From: Notamacropus eugenii | Taxonomy: Eukaryota > Chordata > Mammalia > Diprotodontia > Macropodidae | Assembly (NCBI RefSeq): GCF_028372415.1 | Contig: NC_092875.1 | Span: 339,815,123-339,879,122, forward strand | Direction of reading: 5' to 3' | Length of the DNA: 64,000 nt | Shown: positions 56,271-64,000 of the stretch, one piece after another | How the letters are laid out: each line of letters opens with the position of its first letter | Numbering within the stretch: the stretch's first letter is position 1 | Position numbers and translations under genes: made by a program | Notes under the pieces: model-generated | Told to the model about the DNA's origin: nothing | Database searches by the model: none | What the model saw: only the letters and a program-made list of their open reading frames with translations

Positions 56271-56617
56271 TGCAACTGTGAACTAGAGATCAGAAGTACA
56301 GAGCTTTTTCGGATCAAAAAATCAAACCCCTAGGTCCTAGTCTTGCCAGCTTTCTTTAGTTTTCTCATGGGTTCTACCTTTTCCCTCATCTTCCTCAGAA
56401 TGGGTAAGTCTCATTGTAAGTCTCATTGACTGTGAGGATACAAAGTGCACACAGAGCATCCAATAAGTAAAATTCATGTACTCAGTTGGCTAGTCATGGG
56501 ACTGGGGTGATCTTACCACAGTACAAACTTAAAGTAGTAAACAGCCTGCTGGCACAACCTATTGTCACCACATTCTCCCTTTGGCTTTAATATCTGAAAT
56601 CATGATTCTTTGGGTTA

Positions 56618-56860
56618 ATCAATCTGATAGTCAACAAACATTTATTAAGCACCTATTATGTGCCAGGCACTATGCTAACTAAGCACCTAACTTCTGCTTT
56701 CTAGTCCTTGAGTGAAACACTGCCTTGGTCACTAGGGAGCTGTGAAATTTTGGACAAGTCATTTCCCTTTTCTGAGCCTCAGTTTCCTCATCTGTAAAAT
56801 TAAGGAGCTGAACTAGATTTCTAAAGTTCCTTCCAACTTCTAACATTCTATGATTCTTTG
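56618..56860 (+). mobile_element. MIR3 fragment and tRNA-derived SINE
   Basis: AACATTTATTAAGCACCTAT and ATGTGCCAGGCACTATGC, then from about 56745 GACAAGTCATTTCCCTTTTC and CATCTGTAAAATTAAGG. Confidence 0.75.
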
Positions 56861-56919
56861 AGACTGACCTTAGGCACTAGTCACTGGATGTGTAAAATTT
56901 CCTTCTTGCTGTGTTGCTC

Positions 56920-57085
56920 TCTCTCTCCCCCTTTCCCTCTCTCTGTCCACTCTCTCCTCCCCTCCTTCTCTCCCTCTCTGTCTCTTTCTGTGCATGTGTC
57001 TCTGTCTCTCTGTCTCTATCTCTGTCTGTCTCTGTGTATGTGTGTGTATGTATGGGGTGTGGGTGTGGGTGTGTATGTGTCTCTG
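56920..57085. repeat. (CT)n tract passing into GU-rich sequence
   Basis: Pyrimidine tract to about 57030, then GTGTATGTGTGTGTATGTAT and GGGTGTGGGTGTGTATGTGT. It lies about 720 bp before the exon at 57802. Confidence 0.9.
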
Positions 57086-57801
57086 TCTCTCTGGCCTGTT
57101 AGAAAACCTTCTTAAGCCTGTTCCCTTTTCTATATCTAGACTGAAATATACTAGGCATTCCTCTTCCTTTTTATATTGTTCCTGTGTATCTTTGTTGATA
57201 ATCCAACATGCTTATCTCTCTCCTCTAGCCTGCCCTTACTTTCCCCAAAGTATCCCCAAAGATATTCCTAACATCATTTGCCCAAACAATAGCCCACTGC
57301 TCTGCCAGCCTGGGATATGCCCCTTCTTCCCTCTCCCCCACCCGTCCTATTCCCATGTACCTCATCTCATCCCATGTGCAAGAATCCATATCTGCACTTT
57401 TTAGGATATCCCCATTTCCTAGGACTATAATTTTTAAAACATAAAAAACCCCTCAATTTATAATTTAATAGAGATAATTCTGTTCTGTTTCATCCCCCCA
57501 CCCAAACTTCAATCAGTGTAGTTGGAGGGGAATGATTTCCTCTAATTTCATTTTGAAAGGATGGCAAATAGTCTTTCTCAAGATGTGACCTATAGGATCT
57601 CAATTTCTACCATGCCCTACCACCCACCCAGGCATTTGTGGAGAGCAAAAACTATGTTTCCCAAGAAGTTGTTAGGGCCAGAGAGAACTGTGATACCCAG
57701 GGATGAGGGGCTATATTAAGGGGAGTCATGATCCCCCAAAATGGTGGGGGCAGCCCCACCTGGGAGCGCGTGATATTTTTTCCCCGTTCCCTTTGCCCCA
57801 G

Positions 57802-57949
57802 CTGATGCAGCAGCAGGCGGCCATCATGGCATCCGTAGCACAGGGAGGCTACCTGAACCCCATGGCAGCCTTCGCCGCAGCCCAGATGCAGCAGATGGCA
57901 GCACTCAACATGAACGGCCTCGCGGCCGCCCCCATGACCCCAACCTCAG
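57802..57949 (+). CDS. CELF4: CELF4 internal exon: Met/Ala/Gln-rich linker
   Basis: This 148-bp exon (phase 0 in, phase 1 out) encodes [20 protein letters not shown], then [20 protein letters not shown] and [10 protein letters not shown]. It is a low-complexity linker segment with no folded domain. The wording [18 protein letters not shown] is what identifies the gene as CELF4 rather than its paralogues. The acceptor is TTCCCTTTGCCCCAG after a T-rich run and the donor is TCAG|GTAAGT. The exon is much more GC- and CpG-rich than its intronic surroundings and includes GCGGCCGC at 57922-57929, as expected of a constrained coding stretch. The Ile codon in AAIMAS is Leu in human CELF4 as I recall. 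Confidence 0.96.
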
Positions 57950-59176
57950 GTAAGTTGCTCCACTTTGGAGGTCCCATGGAAGGGGAGTGAGGAGCAGTGT
58001 CAGAAAAGGCATGAGGGTCTTTCTGCTCATCAGAGGTGACTAAACATTGGCTTAGGACAGCTCACCAGGAGAAAATAGTGCTGCTTCATGGGACTGGCTC
58101 CTCTACGGGCCAATGTAGAGACAGGAAGGCTATTTTAAGCGGCAGACCCTGAACTGTGATTAAAAGGAGGTAAGGGACGAGTATTATTATTGCCTCTGAT
58201 TGTTTAGATAGACAAGTAGATAAATTACACCATCTCTGTCCCCATCATCATCATTGTTATAGCTCTGTCATTGCGCTACCCTCATTACAAACACATTGCC
58301 ATCACTATTGTCATCAGAATCAGTGTGAACATCATCACCATCTCCACCATCATCATTATCATCACAGTTATCACCATGCACATTCACCATCCCTACCATC
58401 CTCATCACTAACATCACTGTCATTACTATCAGTACCATTTCTATCATCCCCATTATTGCCTTCACCATCATCATTCTTATCATGATGACTATCAAACATC
58501 ACTATCACCACTATCTGATCTGGGTCTGACCTATAGATCATTCCTGTGGGATAAAACAAACCATGGAGGGAATGGGCATGTCCATAGTTAGTTTCTGTAT
58601 TGACTTCTCAAAGGCTGTCTACCTGAATAGTGAGAGCTCCATCAAGGGAGATGCAGAACAGCATTCAAAGAGACCCAGGTCCTTACTGAGCACCTAATAT
58701 TCTCCCAACCTTGTGCTAAACCATATTGTGATACAGAGGAGAAAACATGCAGACAAGCTTCACAGCCATTCACCAACAATGCCAGTCTGTGTATGGCCAC
58801 ATATCATACTCTATTCAGATCTTAAGTGTTGTAGGAACTCAGTGAAAGGGAGGTCAGTGGGCTTAGTTACTCAGGAAGAAGACTTCCTGGAGGAAAGGGA
58901 ACTCAATTTGAAAGTTGAAGAATGGGTATGATCTGGATAGAGGAATTCGAAGGGCATTTCAGGTGTATGGGGGGATGGGGGAGGGAGGAATATCACAAGC
59001 AAAAGCTCAGAGGTTGGCCTGAGCCCGGCATGTTGAGGGGACAAAGAGATCATCAGACTGAATCTTTCCTCAGAAAGAGGAAGGCCAGTGAGGAAAGGTA
59101 TTATACAAAGCCTGGGATCCTTCACCGTTGCTGTGCCTGTGTTTCTCTTTTTTTTCTCCTTCCCGCTATTCCCTAG
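57950..59176 (+). other. CELF4: CELF4 intron of about 1.2 kb
   Basis: Phase-1 intron from GTAAGT to CCCTAG. The only notable content is the degenerate ATC array at 58240-58515; 58520-59120 shows no recognised repeat. Confidence 0.9.
58240..58515. repeat. Degenerate (ATC)n array
   Basis: About 275 bp built mainly of ATC/CAT/ACC triplets with many substitutions; an old expanded repeat in the intron after exon 57802-57949. Confidence 0.85.
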
Positions 59177-59326
59177 GTGGTAGTACCCCTCCGGGCATCA
59201 CTGCACCAGCTGTGCCTAGCATCCCATCCCCCATCGGGGTGAACGGATTCACTGGCCTTCCCCCACAAGCTAATGGGCAGCCTGCAGCTGAAGCCGTGTT
59301 TGCCAATGGAATCCACCCCTACCCAG
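59177..59326 (+). CDS. CELF4: CELF4 internal exon: Pro/Gly-rich linker before RRM3
   Basis: This 150-bp exon (phase 1-1) reads [20 protein letters not shown], then [20 protein letters not shown] and FANGIHPYP, and ends with the first base of an Ala codon before GTAAGG. The acceptor CTATTCCCTAG follows a strong run of T and C. This is the CELF4 divergent domain immediately before the exon that starts AQSPTAADPLQQAYAG in mammals. That next exon and the RRM3 exons are not visible between 59327 and 64000, so the following intron is at least 4.67 kb. The exon is a multiple of three with equal phases, so it could in principle be a frame-preserving cassette. Confidence 0.96.
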
Positions 59327-59989
59327 GTAAGGTGGCTCCCTGAACCTTTATTCCCACAACTTGAACTTCCCTAATCCCCTGCCCCCATACTATATACCTT
59401 CCTTCTCAGTCACATAGGAATAGACATAGCACAAAGAACTGACACAGACAGGATGTCAGACAGCACACACAGCTGAACTCATGCTCACATTTATGGTTTC
59501 TTTATTCACTAAAAGGCCCATGTAGAGGTCCTTCCTTTCAGCTTGGGGGACATCCTAAGTCACTAAAGATCGTAAGGCAGGCAAAGAATGAAAACCTTTC
59601 TTCTGTTGACCTTATCAAAACATGACAGGATTGAAAATAAAGGATTTTAGGAAAGTAAATAGGAAGACTACATCAAGAAAAATGTAGGTGAACAAGATAA
59701 CAAAGGCCTAGAATTTTTAGTTCATTGAGTCCTGCCCGCCAGATGTGACCATTCCTCCCCTATTTACTATCACCTTTAAGCATCTGTCCTTAACCTCATC
59801 ATCCCATTCTTAACCCTTAAGGGAGAAGTGCCTTCAGCCACATACCTGTCAGGTACAGTACACATCATTAATAGTAAAGGTTTTGACTTGAGATCCTTAG
59901 GAGATCCCTGCCATCTCTTTCTAAGGATCTCTTAGAGATTATCCCGTACACAACCTGGTGTGAGGGGTGAGAGAAACCTAGATTTAGAT

Positions 59990-62000
59990 TACAACTAGAA
60001 GAAATACTTCTAAAATTCCTTATTCCAACCCCTACCCCAAAGCAAAGGTCTGATCTGCAATATCCTCCACCAGTAGTCTTTCAGTCTGTTTAAAACTTCC
60101 AGCAATGGGGAGCTTTTTGCCCAAAACAGCCTTTTCCACTTTGGCCCAATCTGAATTGAATATTAATATTTTTTCCTCATGTTGAGCTGAAATCTGCCTC
60201 TCTAGAAATTTTGCCCTTCGGGGCTGAATTGAACAAGTGTAACCTTTATTTCATATAACAGCCCCCTAAATACTTCAAGATCCCTATCACATACACCCCA
60301 CTACCACCACATCCTCTACTTCATAATAAATAATTGCTTGGTAAATACTTGTTTCATATGGTTCCTAATCACACTTATCATCTTTTATTGGAGTCACTCC
60401 AGACTATGAATTTTTCTTTAAAATGTGGCTTCCAGAACTTCTGCCAGAATGATCGGTCCAACTAGGGCCTGGTACTTTGGGTCCATCACCTTTCTTGCTT
60501 AAGATGCAAGAATTATAATTCTATGAAATCAACCTAAGAGATAAGGAACTTTGGTTACCATGTTACATTTTCACATTGAGTTTGCAATTTACTAACACTA
60601 ACAGTCATAGGACTACAGATTTCAAGGTCAAATGAGACAATACTTGTAAAATGTTTAATACATTGCCTGGCACACAGTAGATGTGGTATAAATGCTTATT
60701 CCCTCCTTTCTCTTCAAGCTAAAGACACTATAGAGATACTTATATATAGGTAGAACTAATCCAAACTTCTCAATTTACAAATAAGATTTTTTTCCACATA
60801 AATTGCTTCCTAGCCATGCTTTTCCCTGCCTGGACACACTCAACTAATTTTCACACCCAAGTATCAGACTTACATTTATCCCTATTAAATTCCATCTTTA
60901 CAGCTTCAGTCCAATGAGATGTTTTTTTAAATCCCAGTTCTATCATCCAGCACTTGCTAATCCTTTAAACTTTGCATGAACTGCAAATTTAATAAGCATG
61001 CCATCTATTTTTTTCTTTCATCCCAGTAAAAACATCAAGCAAAACAGTGCTAAAGACAGAGCCTTGAGGCACCCTACTAGAGACCTCTTCCAGGCTGATA
61101 TATTAATCAATGCCATCTGGCTCCTTTCATTCTGCCAGTTCTGACCTCACCTAAATTTAATTTATTTTGTATCTTCCCACCTTGTCTCTGAAGATATGAG
61201 AAATGTCATCAAATCCCATGCTGAAATCAATGAAATTCATAGGAACATATCATAGACCTAGGTCTCAATCTATGGATATAAAAGGGAATTTGAAGGTTAA
61301 CTAAATCATTCCTCTGACATTATCTAGCAATTAAAAAAAATAAAAGGAAATGAGTTTGGTCTATTGCTTGGTTCTCAATGAACCCATGATATAGAAGATC
61401 ACTGCCTTCTTTTCTAAGAGCTCACAAACTATACCTTCAAATCCATTTTAGAATCTTGCTAGGAATCAAACTAGGTGGTGCAGTAGATAGAGCACTGGGC
61501 CTAAAGTCAGGAAGACCTGAGTTCAAATCTAGCCTCAGACACTTATTAGCTGAGTGACCCTGAGCAAATCGTTTAACCCTGTTTGCCTCAGTTTCCTCAT
61601 CTGTAAAATGAGGTGGAAAAGGAAATGGCAAATCACTCTAGTACCTTTACCAAGAAAACCCCAAATGGGGTCATGAAGAGTCAGATATTACTGGAACAAC
61701 AACAAGAAATGAAAGTCAAATTCATCAGCTTATCCTTTAAAGTATTGACATTCTAGGAAGTCTGTTATCCTAGAAAGAACACTAGATTAAGAATCAGAAG
61801 AAACATGAGTTCAAAACTTCCTCTTGAATCTCCCAATTGCATTCCATAATATCTCATCTCCTCTTCTACATAATCTATTCTTCTTAAACAAGGTATGGCC
61901 TTCAAGTCAATTTCATCCCACCAAATTACACTGATTCTAATGAAGGGCATTAGAGAGTCATAGCAATGACATCCCTGGCAGCAACATCTGAGAACATAAA
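59990..62000 (-). mobile_element. Antisense CR1/L3-like LINE with nested SINEs
   Basis: 3' end near 59990, then on the minus strand the reverse transcriptase part. In + orientation CATTCTGCCAGTTCTGACC, CATCAAATCCCATGCTGAAA and AGATCACTGCCTTCTTTTC are the reverse of family segments also seen in the copy at 13690. 61850-61990 (minus) reads a decayed endonuclease piece. A MIR tail sits at 60630-60710. Confidence 0.65.
61470..61705 (+). mobile_element. Long-form marsupial SINE
   Basis: Best-preserved SINE in the window: AGGTGGTGCAGTAGATAGAG head, GAGTTCAAATCTAGCC (Pol III B-box-like), CATCTGTAAAATGAGGTGG, AGTACCTTTACCAAGAAAAC, CCAAATGGGGTCATGAAGAG and an ACAACAACAAG tail. Inserted in the CR1, whose sequence resumes with GAAAGTCAAATTCATCAGC. 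Confidence 0.85.
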
Positions 62001-62889
62001 TGAGGAAGAAAAAAACACATAATAGGAGAAAAGCAATTCCTTCACACATTGCGTGGAGGCTAAAAGGGATACAGTGCTTGGCTTTAAGCCTTTATGACCC
62101 TCTGACAGTTTCTTGGGGTAGCAGTTACTTCTCTTAGAGCTAGTCAAGGAAACCTTACCTTCAGCTCTAATGGCTTTCACTTTTCAGTCCTGTCCTGATC
62201 TCTGAAGCCCTAACCAAAGTACTGAACCTCCTGCACCTTCCTAAGTCCTGAGTTAACTTCATTATCCTCTCTCTAATGCTATCCTCCCAGCTGTCATTGC
62301 TATTACACATTTTCTATTACACATATTCTAGGCCATGACTTGTTTTCTAGGGTTTGGTTTATAAAGGAAAAGAGAATATACATATCCATAAATCATATAC
62401 CAGTATAAGATAATTAAAAATGCATATAAAAGAAATCTACCTAATCTCAGACTAGGAAGACCTAAATTTCCTAAGTCATCCTATACAACGTTTTCCTAAG
62501 CTCAGTCTGGTCACCCTTGATTCAGTCTTAGCTAAGAGTGGCCACTGGATCTGCAGCTCATATTGCCTCTAATAAGAATAGTATTTTCTCTTCAAAATAC
62601 AAGTGACACTTAGGGATTTCTTCCTCCCCTTTGGGCTTTCTGGACCACCAATCTACTTGATCCATTCTTCTAATACCAGGTGTATTCTCACCCAATCAGG
62701 ATGCTTCCTGTTGATATGGAGGACTTAATGCACTCTTCCCAGAGTACTACATACTCACTTAGCTAACTAGATACATAACTTCAACTGATTCACCAAAGGA
62801 CCAAAAAAAAAGTAACATAAGCAGATAAATAAATAAAACAAATAAATAAGCAGAACAATCCCCTATCATCTTATAATCAGAATTCAACC

Positions 62890-63040
62890 TGAAATGCAGA
62901 TCACCCCAGAAATTCACAAGACAACTACATCATTTCCATATGAGCTCAATGACTTTAGACTTGCATGATATAATGAAGAGCAAAATGAGTAGAACCAAGA
63001 CAGTATTATATACAGTAACAGCAATATTGTAACAACAACT
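62890..63040 (+). mobile_element. Marsupial L1-like 3' region fragment
   Basis: GCAAAATGAGTAGAACCAAG, ACAGTATTATATACAGTAAC and AGCAATATTGTAACAACAAC; same class as the reversed piece at 23540. Confidence 0.5.
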
Positions 63041-63544
63041 TTAAGCAAACGTATCATTTTGTCTCTCCTGTGCCCTTGGAAACACTAGTCTAGTGGGTGG
63101 AGAGGAGCCACAAGCCCTGCCCTTGGGTTCTTTCAGTCTGATGAGGACAGAACACAAATGCAAGATTCAGTTAATAAGCAACTATAGATTAATTGGATAT
63201 AAAGAGACAACCCAGGACTGAAGGAATGATCATTCTTTCCCAGTGTTAATCAGGAAAATATGTCCTGGAGTATAAGATTCTGGTCCATAAAGAGAGAACT
63301 CTGAATAGTCAGTGTGCTCAATGTGTGATTGTTCTTAGCACTGACAAGACTGTTCAGAACCTAGGACAGCTCAGTGAGGACTTCTGATACCCAGGAGGAA
63401 AACTGGAAGTTCATTCCTGGCCCATTTCTTCCATACTAGATACAGATTCATTACAGGTAAAACTAAATAGTGTCTGGAAACATCTCTACTTTCCATTCAG
63501 TATCACAGAAAAGAGAGGGTCTGAATTAAAAGAGTTCATTGATT

Positions 63545-63745
63545 GGTGGAAGTAGCACAGCATAGAGGAAAGGGAACTGGGCCTGAAGTCCCAGGCCTGG
63601 TTCTGACACTTAGTAACTACATGACTTTAGGCAAGTCACTTTATCTCTGTGGCTCAGTTTTTTCATCTCTAAAAAGGGAAGTTTAACTAGATAAGCTTTA
63701 AAGTGCTTTCCAAGTCTAACATCCTGTGAATCTATAAATTTATCT
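63545..63745 (+). mobile_element. tRNA-derived SINE
   Basis: AGTAGCACAGCATAGAGGAA head, GACTTTAGGCAAGTCACTTT and CATCTCTAAAAAGGGAAG. 63790-63905 after it is a MIR fragment (CATTGTCTCATTTGATTCTC). Confidence 0.75.
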
Positions 63746-64000
63746 ATGCTCTTCTCCACTCTGTTTAGAATAAAAATATTAAATGAATAACCTTTAATGT
63801 CTGAATAACTTTTAAAAAATGCTTTCACTTTCATTGTCTCATTTGATTCTCACACATAATTCTGATAAATAGGTAGATGTCATTGTGTCCATTTCCCAGG
63901 TGAAGAGGAATGATGAGGGCACTTTAATAGGGGAAACAGTATAAAAAAATCTTTAAGTACTAAATGAGCATGGTCTATGTGGAGAATACTATACATGCTA

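Larger units (their letters stand above)
53926..57801 (+). other. CELF4: CELF4 intron of about 3.9 kb
   Basis: Phase-0 intron from GTAAGT to CCCCAG. It holds MIR/SINE copies between 54420 and 56860 and a C/T then GU-rich block at 56920-57085. The parts 55240-55790 and 57090-57780 show nothing that I recognise. Confidence 0.9.
59327..64000 (+). other. CELF4: Start of the next CELF4 intron
   Basis: Begins GTAAGG after the phase-1 Ala codon. 59340-59980 is unassigned, then come the antisense CR1/L3, SINEs and an L1-like 3' fragment. 62000-62880 is A/T-rich and unassigned. No acceptor followed by the expected QSPTAADP peptide is seen before the window ends. Confidence 0.85.

Noticed and set aside
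58268-58559. Met/Ile and Asp-rich minus-strand open frames
   Set aside because: Readings of the degenerate ATC array.
61470-61705. tRNA gene (B-box-like GAGTTCAAATC)
   Set aside because: The B-box belongs to a SINE head; there is no cloverleaf with acceptor stem. The same holds for the other SINE copies.
1-64000. CRISPR array, operon or phage-like system
   Set aside because: All tandem repeats are simple microsatellites without spacers; gene structure is spliced and vertebrate.

Overview
The window reads as marsupial (metatherian) nuclear DNA. It is dense with CORE/tRNA-derived SINEs of marsupial type, CR1/L3, L2, RTE and L1 relics, short hAT-like inverted-repeat elements and long microsatellites. 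The host coding exons are recognisable at protein level. Nothing bacterial, phage or CRISPR-like is present. I cannot say from sequence alone whether the animal is an American or an Australian marsupial.

The only host gene I can support is CELF4 (a CELF/BRUNOL RNA-binding protein), on the + strand. Five consecutive internal coding exons are present: 42734-42862 and 43374-43453 (together most of RRM2), 53782-53925 (end of RRM2 plus start of the linker), 57802-57949 and 59177-59326 (the Met/Ala/Gln-rich and Pro/Gly-rich linker). All have AG/GT borders, and the reading frame runs through every junction (phases 1-1, 1-0, 0-0, 0-1, 1-1). They give 217 residues of the protein. The start codon, the RRM1 exons, RRM3 and the 3' UTR are not in the window. 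Bases 1-42733 are most simply a long upstream CELF4 intron. The other introns are 511, 10328, 3876 and 1227 bp, and the one after 59326 runs off the end.

Layout: 1-6715 is a pile of CR1/L3, RTE and L1 fossils. 6716-9300 is mostly single-copy and holds the best conserved-noncoding candidate (7535-7870). 9300-13690 is SINE/MIR/L2-rich. 13690-16540 is an antisense CR1/L3 with recognisable reverse transcriptase. 16540-19330 is mixed. 19340-21600 is a layered L2 with three younger insertions. 21600-35400 mixes microsatellites, SINEs, hAT-like elements and several enhancer-like islands. 35464-36322 holds a pair of direct repeats. 36335-38875 is a sense CR1/L3 with nested insertions. 38880-42733 leads to the first exon and includes a UGU-rich zone. 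42734-59326 is the exon-bearing part. 59990-62000 is another antisense CR1/L3.

I found no convincing undescribed biological system. The observations most worth testing are the intronic islands with homeodomain, POU and SOX-like words, which would suit enhancers of a neuronal gene. The UGU-rich zone before the RRM2 exon is also worth testing, because CELF proteins bind such RNA and could regulate their own transcript. All repeat-family names come from memory of consensus sequences, so borders are approximate (tens of bases).
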